A stretch of DNA of 16,750 bases from NCBI GenBank assembly GCA_030829765.1, contig JAUROO010000076.1, forward strand, positions 1-16,750, read 5' to 3'. This document shows positions 6,990 to 13,287 of the stretch, one piece after another (position 1 is the stretch's first letter; the number at the start of each line of letters is the position of its first letter). Under the pieces are notes generated by a model. It was given only the letters and a program-made list of their open reading frames with translations, made no database searches and had not been told where the DNA came from. The stretch is from Miltoncostaeales bacterium (GTDB taxonomy: Bacteria > Actinomycetota > Thermoleophilia > Miltoncostaeales > Miltoncostaeaceae). The position numbers and the translations under genes are program-made.

Positions 6990-7715
6990 CTAGAGGCCGG
7001 CGAATCCGATGGTGGCGAGCCGCTGGGTGATGCGCTCGAGGTTGCCGGTCAACACCATGATGCCGATCACCACCATCAGCGCGCCGCCGATCGCATTCAC
7101 CGCGTACCAGCGGTCACGCAGCCATTTCGACGCCGAGAGCGTCTGCGTCATGAAGATCCCCGCGAGCAGGAATGGGATGCCCAGCCCGAGGGAGTACACG
7201 AACAGCAGGAGGGCCCCCGCGACGGGTGATCCGGTGGGCGCCGCGTAGGTGAGGATGCTGCCGAGGATCGGGCCGATGCAGGGTGTCCACCCGGCGGCGA
7301 ACGCCGCGCCCACCAGTCCCGCACCCACCAGCGTCTCGGGACGACGAGACAGCCGCACGTGGCGGTCGGACTGCAGCCAGCCCGTGCGGGGCAGCAGCAC
7401 CATCGCGATGCCGAACACCACCAGGATGATCCCCGCCACGAGGTTCAGCACCTCGCGGTCACGTGCGAGCGAGCGCCCGATCAGCCCGGCACTGGCGCCG
7501 AACAGCGCGAACATGACGGCGAACCCCAGCACAAAGGCCGCAGTGGGCCGCAGCACGCCCTTCCAGCGCTGCTCCACCTGGTCCGCGGGCACGCCCGAGA
7601 TGAACGACAGGTACCCGGGCACGAGCGCCAGCACGCACGGTGATGCGAACGACACGAAGCCCGCGGCAAAGGCCACGGCAAGGGAGACGACGGAGATCTG
7701 GTCCACTGGGGCCAT
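6990..7715 (-). CDS. ccdA: CcdA-family thiol-disulfide electron-transfer membrane protein
   Basis: This 241-residue protein has six predicted membrane helices. The two redox cysteines sit in the conserved contexts FASPCVLALVPGYLSF (Cys27) and GWTPCIGPILG (Cys146), the signature of CcdA and the DsbD central domain. CcdA passes reducing equivalents from cytoplasmic thioredoxin across the membrane to extracytoplasmic thioredoxin-like proteins used in cytochrome c maturation and other thiol repair. ATG 7715 is preceded by GGGGA. The usual partners (ResA, ResB, CcsA) are not in the window; instead the epimerase gene follows after 8 bases, which is probably positional. The stop TAG is part of a CTAG and abuts the SD of the next gene. 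Confidence 0.92.
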   Translation of the reverse strand: MAPVDQISVVSLAVAFAAGFVSFASPCVLALVPGYLSFISGVPADQVEQRWKGVLRPTAAFVLGFAVMFALFGASAGLIGRSLARDREVLNLVAGIILVVFGIAMVLLPRTGWLQSDRHVRLSRRPETLVGAGLVGAAFAAGWTPCIGPILGSILTYAAPTGSPVAGALLLFVYSLGLGIPFLLAGIFMTQTLSASKWLRDRWYAVNAIGGALMVVIGIMVLTGNLERITQRLATIGFAGL

Positions 7716-7770
7716 CGTATCCCCGCGCGGGAGGCGTGCCGGTGGGTCGTCGCCCGCGCGGGGACCTGTG

Positions 7771-8694
7771 TCAGGCCGTGGCGGGCGGCTTCGTCTTGAC
7801 CCAGCTGTAGACGATGCTCGCGCCCAGCACCAGCACGATCACGGCGAGCGAGAGCCAGATCGGCGGATGCCAGAAGTCCTTCACGATCATCTTCGCCCCC
7901 ACGAACGCCAGCACGATGGCCAGTCCGTACGACAGGTATGGGAAGCGGTCCACGAGGCCCTCCAGCACGAAGAACAACGACCTCAGGCCCATCAGGGCGA
8001 ACGCGTTCACGGCGAATACCAGGAATGGCTCGCGGGTCACCCCGAAGGCAGCGGGAATCGAGTCGAGCGCGAACACGATGTCCGTGCCGGCCAGCATCAC
8101 CAGCACCACCGTGAGGGTGGTGTACATCCACTTGCCATCCACGCGGATGCGGAACTTCCGGCCCTCGTAGGTACCGGTGAGCGGAAGGCGGGCCTTGAGG
8201 AAGCGCAGGATCGCCGACTTCTCGGGATCGGCGGGCGCGTCGGCGTGGCGCAGCAGCTTCCATGCCGTGTACAGGAGGAACGCACCGAACAGGTAGAGCA
8301 CCCATTCGGCCCGCGCGATCAGCACGCCGCCCACGAGGATGGCGATCAGGCGCAGGCCGAGGGCGATCAGGATTCCCAGCGTCAGCACCCGCAGCTTGGC
8401 CGCGGGCGGGACGGCGAAGAAGCCGAACAGAACGATGAACACGAATACGTTGTCCATCGATAGCGAGTACTCGAGCAGGAACCCCGAGAGGTACTCGGTG
8501 GCGTAGCGGGCGTCGAAGGCGAGTCCGACGACGACGGCGAATGACAGGCCGAGGGTCAGCCATACGCCGGTCCAGGCCAGTGCCGCGCGCAGGCCCATCT
8601 CGCGATCGCCCCGCGATATGAAGAGCAGGTCGACGGTGATGACCACCACCGTGCCGAGCACGAGGGCGATCCATGCCCACAGTTGGACGTCCAC
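7771..8694 (-). CDS. Second TerC-family integral membrane protein
   Basis: This 307-residue polytopic protein shares the TerC layout of the protein at 1168-2136: EYSLSMDNVFVFIVLFGFF near residue 80 and GTDIVFALDSIPAAFGVT near residue 195, then SYGLAIVLAFVGAKMI near residue 255. The acidic residues within the hydrophobic segments are those linked to metal transport in this family, where several members export Mn2+. GTG at 8694 (MDVQLWAW) is used; no SD is obvious. Unlike its paralogue it has no Mn riboswitch: the 68 bases upstream hold only a strong palindrome. The two copies may therefore have different regulation or partners. Family is firm, substrate uncertain. Confidence 0.93.
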   Translation of the reverse strand: MDVQLWAWIALVLGTVVVITVDLLFISRGDREMGLRAALAWTGVWLTLGLSFAVVVGLAFDARYATEYLSGFLLEYSLSMDNVFVFIVLFGFFAVPPAAKLRVLTLGILIALGLRLIAILVGGVLIARAEWVLYLFGAFLLYTAWKLLRHADAPADPEKSAILRFLKARLPLTGTYEGRKFRIRVDGKWMYTTLTVVLVMLAGTDIVFALDSIPAAFGVTREPFLVFAVNAFALMGLRSLFFVLEGLVDRFPYLSYGLAIVLAFVGAKMIVKDFWHPPIWLSLAVIVLVLGASIVYSWVKTKPPATA

Positions 8695-8714
8695 GAGGCG
8701 GCAGTGTGGACGAT

Positions 8715-8738
8715 GACCGGCGGGCGCGCCCGCCGGTC
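8715..8738. terminator. 24-nt perfect palindrome between the RlpA-like and terC genes
   Basis: A perfect 24-base inverted repeat (arms starting GACCGGCGGGCG) fills much of the gap between the RlpA-like stop (8763) and the second terC start (8694). As RNA it would form a very stable hairpin of up to about ten G-C-rich pairs. There is no U-tract after it, so it is not a textbook intrinsic terminator. It may end the upstream transcript, stabilise a 3' end or be a protein-binding site for terC. Confidence 0.45.
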
Positions 8739-8762
8739 GGTCAGGCGGTCATCGCCTGCGGG

Positions 8763-9377
8763 CTAGCGTCGGCTCCGCGTCGTGGCAACGGTGCGCACCT
8801 TGCCCGGCATGCGCTCCCACTTCACATGCCGCACGCCCCACGCGTACACCGATCGGTAGCCGAGCGCGCGCACCACCCCGATGTTCAGGTCGAACTTGCG
8901 CCCCTTCACGAACGGACCCGTGTCGCGCTTGTGCGCGACCACGCACTTACGGCCCACGCAGATCCGCACGCGTGAGCCGCACGGCACCAGATTCGTGGCG
9001 ACCGACAGGGTCGTGCGCTGCGTGCGCGGGAACCCCGGGCAGGCGTTCCCCTGCGACGAGGCGTCGTACGCCGATGCCAGCACCCGTGCCCCGCGGCCGC
9101 GGTATGGCGCGGCGGCGGGCGCCGCGGCCCCACCGGACGCCGGCTGCGCACTCGGCGCCGACGGCATCGAGACGGGCATGGCCCCCAGGGCACTGGACGC
9201 CGGGATGGCGGCGGTGAGGATGGCGGCGGACGCGACGAGTGCGAGGCGGTGCAGCAGGGCGGGGCTCCCTGTCGGGATGGCGGCCCGGCATGGCCATCCC
9301 CTGAGGGATGGCCGGGTACCCACGGGCCCGGTCTGAGGTACGAGGAGGCACCCTAACCGGATGGGTGGGTCATGCAA
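8763..9377 (-). CDS. Secreted RlpA-like double-psi beta-barrel protein
   Basis: The mature part carries an RlpA/3D-type double-psi beta-barrel: VLASAYDASSQGNACPG, then VATNLVPCGSRVRI, then KRDTGPFVKGRKFDLNIG, ending RALGYRSVYAWGVRHVKWE. Such domains occur in cell-wall lytic transglycosylases and peptidoglycan-binding proteins. The hydrophobic signal LLHRLALVASAAILTAAIPA, with an ALGA cleavage site, is followed by an Ala/Pro linker and then the barrel. The start is doubtful: ATG 9377 would place about 40 polar residues before the signal, and that region holds RNA-like inverted repeats, so translation may begin later, for example at the in-frame GTG near residue 18 or a CTG just before LLHR that is preceded by AGGGAG. 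The function is inferred to be in wall remodelling. Confidence 0.78.
   Translation of the reverse strand: MHDPPIRLGCLLVPQTGPVGTRPSLRGWPCRAAIPTGSPALLHRLALVASAAILTAAIPASSALGAMPVSMPSAPSAQPASGGAAAPAAAPYRGRGARVLASAYDASSQGNACPGFPRTQRTTLSVATNLVPCGSRVRICVGRKCVVAHKRDTGPFVKGRKFDLNIGVVRALGYRSVYAWGVRHVKWERMPGKVRTVATTRSRR
9274..9313 (-). repeat. Three-part inverted repeat able to form two exclusive stems
   Basis: GGGATGG (9274-9280), CCATCCC (9294-9300) and GGGATGG (9305-9311) occur in a row. In the minus-strand transcript the middle copy can pair either with the 5' copy, as a 9-bp hairpin with a 4-nt loop (9292-9300 with 9305-9313), or with the 3' copy. It lies at or just before the coding start of the RlpA-like signal peptide, where such switching could influence initiation. 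Confidence 0.5.
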
Positions 9378-9473
9378 GGTGTTCGCCCCGCACGATGCGG
9401 ATTTTTCACGATTCGGTGTTGCGCGCTGCGAGCAGGAAAAAACTGCGACGCCGCCGACGCCGCCTGCGTTGTC

Positions 9474-9755
9474 CTACGAATCGCGATCCATGCGCTCGAG
9501 CTCGCGCTCGATTGCCGCGTCATCGCTCGTGCGGTTGCGCCAGAAGATGAAGGCCAGGATCGCGCCCCATACCACCGTGACGTAGACAGGCCACGGCACG
9601 CCGGGCTGGTCGCGGTCGTTCAGTGCCCAGATCACCCACAGCGCCACGTTCACGATGACGAACACGCCGATGGCCACCTGCATGCCCCGCTTCTTCTGCA
9701 CGCGGGCCGCGGCCTGCTTCCGGCGCGCGTCGCGCCCTGTGTCGTCGGAGCCCAT
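9474..9755 (-). CDS. Small 2TM-domain membrane protein
   Basis: This 93-residue protein has a basic N-terminus (GRDARRKQAAARVQKKRG) and two membrane helices, about residues 25-42 (QVAIGVFVIVNVALWVIW) and 54-70 (WPVYVTVVWGAILAFIFW), with a short Pro-rich link between them and an acidic tail (ERELERMDRDS). The order Lys/Arg, helix with VNVALWVIW, then WPVY-VVWG matches the 2TM domain family (PF13239), which has no defined enzymatic role and is sometimes fused to histidine kinases. ATG 9755 follows AGAGGA by six bases; an in-frame start 24 codons earlier is less likely. A TATTGT -10-like box (9798-9793) lies upstream. The 111 bases between this gene and the tRNA hold nothing else that I can identify. 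Confidence 0.8.
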   Translation of the reverse strand: MGSDDTGRDARRKQAAARVQKKRGMQVAIGVFVIVNVALWVIWALNDRDQPGVPWPVYVTVVWGAILAFIFWRNRTSDDAAIERELERMDRDS

Positions 9756-9866
9756 GCTCGTCCTCTCGTACTGGCGTTGCCGTGCGAGCCGCACAATACT
9801 GACTGCGCGGGAGAGGAACAGAGGCAATCGTGGGAATCGACTGCCGCGGCACCGGGGAGCGGTGAG

Positions 9867-9939
<73 letters not shown>

Positions 9940-9945
9940 GCGGGC

Positions 9946-9951
9946 ACGCTA
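9946..9951 (-). promoter_or_regulatory. -10 box TAGCGT of tRNA-Lys
   Basis: TAGCGT (TANNNT) lies six bases before the first base of the mature tRNA, so transcription could begin at or next to the mature 5' end. It contains one of only two CTAG sites in the window that are not stop codons. No -35 box is evident. Confidence 0.4.
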
Positions 9952-9980
9952 GCACCAGCGGCATGGCCGGGGGAAGGGCA

Positions 9981-10625
9981 TCAGCCGCTGGATGATCCCT
10001 GCGCGGCGAGCGCGTTCAGGCGGTTCCGGATGTCGGGCGCCAGGGTGTCGTCCGGTGCCAGCTGCAGGAACCGCTGGTAGGCCAGGATCGCCTGGCTGCG
10101 CTGCCCGGCCTGCTCGGCCAGTTGCCCCCAGTAGGCGTAGATCTGGGCGTCGCGGGGGTTGCGCTTCGTGTACGCGGCAAGCGCCGGCAGCGCGGCGGCC
10201 GGGTTGCCCTGGCCGCTCGCGACGGTGACGAGGCCGATCACCACGTCGCTGTTGCCCGGGGCGTTGTCCACCGCTGCGAGCGCGTCGGTGAGTGCCGCGG
10301 GGTCGTTCGGGTCCCGCGCCAGTCGCGCCTGCGCCATCGAGGACTGCGCCTCGCCCAGGTCCAGCTTCGCCTGCGCCAGGTCGGCCTTGGCCGTCGCGCT
10401 CTTCGGTGAGGCCTTCACAGCGGCCGTCGCCGTATCCACCCCGGCAGAGGCCGTCGTCACCCGGGACTGCGCCTCGTCAATCGCCTGCTGCAGGGGGTCG
10501 GATGCGCCGCAACCACCGCTCACGGCGAGTCCTCCGGCCACGAGGCCGAACCCCGCGAAGGCGACCATCGCGATGATGGCGATCACCTTGGTGAGCACCT
10601 TCTGGTGCTTGCCGTCGAACAGCAC
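9981..10625 (-). CDS. Membrane-anchored tetratricopeptide-repeat protein
   Basis: This 214-residue protein has a basic N-terminus, one membrane segment at about 13-37 and then an extracytoplasmic part. Residues 45-105 are Ala-rich helix (coiled-coil-like), and residues 120-205 contain about two TPR units, the clearest being NPRDAQIYAYWGQLAEQAG and SQAILAYQRFLQLAPDD. TPRs mediate protein contacts; the partner is unknown. GTG 10625 lies 9 bases after the amidohydrolase stop and has no SD. TAGCGT, whose first three bases are that stop codon, sits six bases before the GTG, suggesting an extra leaderless promoter. It is the last gene before tRNA-Lys. The family call is by repeat pattern only. Confidence 0.8.
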   Translation of the reverse strand: MLFDGKHQKVLTKVIAIIAMVAFAGFGLVAGGLAVSGGCGASDPLQQAIDEAQSRVTTASAGVDTATAAVKASPKSATAKADLAQAKLDLGEAQSSMAQARLARDPNDPAALTDALAAVDNAPGNSDVVIGLVTVASGQGNPAAALPALAAYTKRNPRDAQIYAYWGQLAEQAGQRSQAILAYQRFLQLAPDDTLAPDIRNRLNALAAQGSSSG

Positions 10626-10631
10626 GCGGCG

Positions 10632-10637
10632 ACGCTA
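10632..10637 (-). promoter_or_regulatory. -10 box TAGCGT of the TPR gene
   Basis: TAGCGT overlaps the amidohydrolase stop codon and is followed by six bases and the GTG start. The absence of an SD fits leaderless initiation. Confidence 0.35.
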
Positions 10638-11894
10638 CATGATCCGCGCGCGCGCCTCGCGCGCCGCGGCATTCACGGACCCGCTGTCTGCGAGCACCGG
10701 GCCGTCCGGTCCGAGCACCCGGCGTCCGCCCACCCACGACGCCACCACGCGTGCTCGCGGATCGAGCACCGCAAGCGCGGGGTCGGCATCCACTGGAGCG
10801 CCCTCGGCCGGCTGCACCGCCACGATGTCCGCGCGCTTGCCGGGGACGAGCGATCCGATCTCGTGGTCCAGCCCCACCACGCGCGCCGACCCGGTTGTCG
10901 CCATCGCGAGCATGTCGGCGGCGACGGGCGAGCTTCCGCGCCGCGCGCGGGCCTCCGCCGCCCAGCGGGCCTCGTCGCGCAAGTCGTATGCCCCGGCGCT
11001 CGCCGGGCTGTCGGTGCCGAGTCCCACCGGGACGCCAAGGGCCTCCAGGGCCTCCACGGGCGCATCGCCGCAGGACAGGCGCGCGTTGGAGTGCGGGCAG
11101 TGGGCCACGCGCACCCCATGCTCCGCCAGCACCCGCGCGTCCTCGACGCCCACCTGCACGCAGTGGGCGGCGATGAGGCCCTCCCGGAGTGCGCCCGCAG
11201 CGGCGAGGCGTGACACCACGCCGGGCCCGCCCCCGGGCCAGGACGCAGGATCGCGGCCCACGGAGGTGATGGTGTCCACCAGCGGCCCCACGCCCTCATC
11301 CAGCAGGAGCACCTCATCGGGCGACTCGGCCACATGGCTTGCGACCGACCCGCCCCCGAGAATCGGATCGGCGAGCACCTCACCCCACAGGGCCGGCCCC
11401 ACCGTGTACGGGGAATGGGGTGAGGTGCCCACCTGCACGAGGGGCCCGGCGTCATCACGCGCGCGCAGCAGGGTTTCGCCGTGGTGCATCACCTTCTCGC
11501 GCGCGGCCGTACCACTCTCGCGACCGAACACCTCCAGGTGCACGATGGCGCGCAGCCCCGTCTCGGCCGCTGCTGCTGCGGCGAAGCCACCCGGGCCGGA
11601 GTCGCAGATCGTGGTCGTTCCGTTGCGCAGCGCCACGGTGGCGGCCCAGCGCGCCCCTGCCTCGCGATCCGCGGGCGTGATGCCCGCGGTGCGGTGGATG
11701 AACGTGCCCAGCCACTCCCCGAACCCCGCATCGGGAACCAGCCCGCCCATGAGGCCCCACTCCAGGTGGCAATGCGCGTCCACCAGCCCCGGGATGAGGA
11801 TGGCATCGCCCATGTCGGTGACGGGCACGCCATCGCATGGGGGAAGGTCGCGCTCGCGCCCCACTGCGACGATGGAGTCACCGGCGAGCAGCAC
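10635..11894 (-). CDS. Amidohydrolase-superfamily deaminase, candidate aminodeoxyfutalosine deaminase
   Basis: This is a TrzA/SsnA-type metal-dependent deaminase of at least 419 residues. It has metal ligands His41 and His43 in DAHCHLEW, then TSPHSPYTV, SHVAES, AHCVQV, HCPHSNARLSCG and the catalytic GTDSPAS. Relatives deaminate adenosine derivatives, cytosine or guanine; SCO5662-type members deaminate aminodeoxyfutalosine in menaquinone synthesis, and MqnA and MqnC genes are about 3-5 kb away. GTG 11894 is the first standard start, but the frame upstream reads LIRGAWVLPVEGPVIRGGG, the expected N-terminal strand of this family, back to an ATA at 11948, with no ATG, GTG or TTG before a stop. 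The true start is therefore uncertain. It lies between tatA and the TPR gene. Family is firm; substrate is inferred. Confidence 0.85.
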   Translation of the reverse strand: MLLAGDSIVAVGRERDLPPCDGVPVTDMGDAILIPGLVDAHCHLEWGLMGGLVPDAGFGEWLGTFIHRTAGITPADREAGARWAATVALRNGTTTICDSGPGGFAAAAAAETGLRAIVHLEVFGRESGTAAREKVMHHGETLLRARDDAGPLVQVGTSPHSPYTVGPALWGEVLADPILGGGSVASHVAESPDEVLLLDEGVGPLVDTITSVGRDPASWPGGGPGVVSRLAAAGALREGLIAAHCVQVGVEDARVLAEHGVRVAHCPHSNARLSCGDAPVEALEALGVPVGLGTDSPASAGAYDLRDEARWAAEARARRGSSPVAADMLAMATTGSARVVGLDHEIGSLVPGKRADIVAVQPAEGAPVDADPALAVLDPRARVVASWVGGRRVLGPDGPVLADSGSVNAAAREARARIM

Positions 11895-11970
11895 GCCGCC
11901 ACCCCGGATGACGGGCCCCTCAACGGGCAGGACCCACGCCCCCCGTATGAGGGCGGTGAAATCCCCGCTG

Positions 11971-12198
11971 CTAGGCGGCGGGGGTGGACTCGTCGGTCTT
12001 CTCGGGCAGCGCCGCGTCCTGGGCCTGCGTCGCCGTCACCTGGTCATCGGCGGCCTTGTCGCCGGTGACGCCCTTCTTGAACTCGCGCATGCCCGTGCCG
12101 AGGCTCTTGCCGATCTCGGGCAGCCGCTTGGCGCCGAAGGCCAGCAGGATGATGGCCAGGATGATGATGAGCTCAAGCGGGCCGATGCCGAATGGCAT
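11971..12198 (-). CDS. tatA: Twin-arginine translocase subunit TatA
   Basis: This 75-residue protein has the TatA plan: a short N-terminal membrane helix (GPLELIIILAIILLAFG, 6-22), the FGAKRLPEIGKSLG hinge and amphipathic helix (21-34) with MREFKKG, and an acidic disordered tail. TatA oligomers form the channel that moves folded twin-arginine proteins across the membrane. The FxxKRLPE and REFKK motifs favour TatA over TatB. ATG 12198 follows GAGG by about seven bases. It is the first gene of a tatA-amidohydrolase-TPR series, and a TAACGT box upstream (12252-12247) could be its -10, giving a leader of about 40 nt. TatC is not in the window. Confidence 0.95.
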   Translation of the reverse strand: MPFGIGPLELIIILAIILLAFGAKRLPEIGKSLGTGMREFKKGVTGDKAADDQVTATQAQDAALPEKTDESTPAA

Positions 12199-12254
12199 GG
12201 GTTTACCTCATGGTCGGGGCTCCCCGGCGGGGATCCGATTGCGGCGACGTTAGC

Positions 12255-12680
12255 ATGGGTCCCCGGATCGTCGATGCGGGGGGAGGTGGGGATATCGGGC
12301 TCGAGCCCATGGCGGTTGGATGGGGTGGGCTGGTCGGGACGATCGGCCTCGCCGCGTCCGCCGCGGCCCCCCTCTGGGTGCGCGCGCTGGCGATCATCGG
12401 GGCGTTCCTCATCGGCGGCTTCCTCGCCGGCGTGCGCACGCTCGATCACCGCGCGCTGAACGCCGCCGCCGCGTGGGTGTTCGGGTGGCTGCTGTGGGCT
12501 GCCATCTGCCTTGTGCTGGCCATCGTGGCCGGGTTCGGCGGGCCCACCGACCCGGAGTTCGCCCCCGGCAGCGATGGGGCGTCCCTGCTCATCGCCGCCG
12601 CCTCGCTGCTGGCCGCCGCGGTGGGGGGGCTGGCCGCCGATCGCCGGTACAGCACCCGGCGCATCCGCAGGCGCTACTAG
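12255..12680 (+). CDS. Small membrane protein of unknown function
   Basis: I do not recognise this 141-residue protein. It has about four hydrophobic segments (approximately residues 22-36, 38-54, 70-90 and 108-126) with few charges and a strongly basic C-terminus (DRRYSTRRIRRRY). An Asp/Pro-rich loop (FGGPTDPEFAPGSDG) separates the third and fourth segments. ATG 12255 is used; ATG 12309, just after a 12-base palindrome, is an equally possible start and would remove a Gly-rich leader. Neither has a clear SD. It is divergent from tatA and convergent with dcd, with which it shares the CTAG at 12677-12680 as overlapping stop codons. Confidence 0.65.
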   Translation: MGPRIVDAGGGGDIGLEPMAVGWGGLVGTIGLAASAAAPLWVRALAIIGAFLIGGFLAGVRTLDHRALNAAAAWVFGWLLWAAICLVLAIVAGFGGPTDPEFAPGSDGASLLIAAASLLAAAVGGLAADRRYSTRRIRRRY

Positions 12681-13228
12681 CGCGGGAAGTCGCGGTGCGA
12701 GCGGCTGGAGGTGGGTCCGGCCTGCCCCTGGTACTTGCCCTGATAGGGCGTGTCCACGGGCGTGCTCATCTGCAGGAATGAGATCTGGCCGATCCGCATC
12801 CCCGCATGAATGGCGATGGGCAGGCTGGCGACGTTCGAGAACTCCAGCGTGATCTGGCCGGTGAACCCGGGGTCGATATAGCCCGCCGTCGAGTGGATCA
12901 GCAGCCCCAGGCGCCCCAGGCTCGACTTGCCCTCGAGCCGGGCCACCAGGTCGTCGGGGATTCCCACGCGCTCGAGCGTGGACCCCAGCACGAATTCCCC
13001 CGCGTGGAGGATGAACGGCGCGTCGTCGCCGATCTCCACCACCTCGGTCAGGTCGGCCTCGGGCTCGCGGGGGTCGATGTACGGCTGCCGGTTGTTCCGG
13101 AAGACCCGGAAGGCACTGGACACGCGCAGGTCCACGGATGACGGCTGCAGCAGTGCCTCGTCGAACGGGTCGATGACGAGGCGCCCCGCGGCCATCTGCT
13201 CGCGGATGGTGCGATCGGACAGGACCAT
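12677..13228 (-). CDS. dcd: dCTP deaminase, probably bifunctional dCTP deaminase/dUTPase
   Basis: This 183-residue trimeric deaminase has QPSSVDLRV (28-36), LGSTLERV (81-88), GKSSLGRLGL (100-109), HSTAGYIDPGF (112-122) and ITLEF with catalytic Glu129. The C-terminus KYQGQAGPTSSRSHRDF is of the kind that closes over the nucleotide. From memory it is close to the Mycobacterium tuberculosis enzyme, which converts dCTP to dUMP by coupled deamination and diphosphate hydrolysis; HSTAG fits that group, whereas E. coli has HVTAH. ATG 13228 is used; the frame continues nine codons upstream but the family starts at MVLSD. TAGCGT eight bases before the ATG and the lack of an SD suggest a leaderless transcript. 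Bifunctionality is inferred. Confidence 0.94.
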   Translation of the reverse strand: MVLSDRTIREQMAAGRLVIDPFDEALLQPSSVDLRVSSAFRVFRNNRQPYIDPREPEADLTEVVEIGDDAPFILHAGEFVLGSTLERVGIPDDLVARLEGKSSLGRLGLLIHSTAGYIDPGFTGQITLEFSNVASLPIAIHAGMRIGQISFLQMSTPVDTPYQGKYQGQAGPTSSRSHRDFPR

Positions 13229-13236
13229 GGCCCGGC

Positions 13237-13242
13237 ACGCTA
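13237..13242 (-). promoter_or_regulatory. -10 box TAGCGT of dcd
   Basis: TAGCGT is followed by eight bases and the dcd ATG. It lies in the 59-base gap between the divergent dcd and lipA genes. No SD and no clear -35 box are seen. Confidence 0.4.
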
Positions 13243-13274
13243 CCCGATGCACCACCGGTGATCGCGCCCTGGGC

Positions 13275-13280
13275 TAGCCT
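13275..13280 (+). promoter_or_regulatory. -10 box TAGCCT of lipA
   Basis: TAGCCT is followed by seven bases and GTG 13288, then ATG 13291. This matches the spacing seen at the other putative leaderless starts and favours the GTG. It contains the second of the two CTAG sites that are not stop codons. Confidence 0.45.
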
Positions 13281-13287
13281 GCGGAGC

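Noticed and set aside
8695..8762. A second yybP-ykoY riboswitch before the other terC gene
   Set aside because: None of the conserved blocks (GGGGAGUA, CAUUACGG, GAGACCU) occurs in the upstream gap.
9240..9300. Frameshift in the RlpA-like gene, because an ATGGCCATG start lies in the next frame before the signal peptide
   Set aside because: The signal peptide frame is open upstream and has its own possible starts. No protein similarity in the other frame supports a shift.
9388..9406. Intrinsic terminator on the plus strand (CCGCA-CGA-TGCGG followed by A and T5)
   Set aside because: The stem is only 5 bp, no plus-strand gene lies upstream, and on the minus strand it would precede rather than follow the U-tract.
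9260..9420. A genuine c-di-AMP (ydaO) riboswitch
   Set aside because: Only short fragments agree with the consensus, and the most conserved GACAGCUAACC block is replaced. I keep it only as a speculative regulatory leader.
9425..9476. Terminator after the 2TM gene, from the GCGACGCCGCC repeats and adjacent T6 on the minus strand
   Set aside because: The G+C-rich run is a direct repeat, not an inverted one, so no stable hairpin forms before the T-tract.
10635..11894. Amidohydrolase as an atrazine or s-triazine hydrolase
   Set aside because: The motifs are common to the whole TrzA/SsnA group, and the context (TatA and nearby menaquinone genes) gives no support for xenobiotic degradation.
10159..12459. 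A 766-codon open frame on the plus strand across the TPR, amidohydrolase and tatA genes
   Set aside because: It is antisense to three genes with clear family motifs. Its product is a Ser/Arg/Pro/Ala-rich string without domains, as expected for an antisense frame in G+C-rich DNA.
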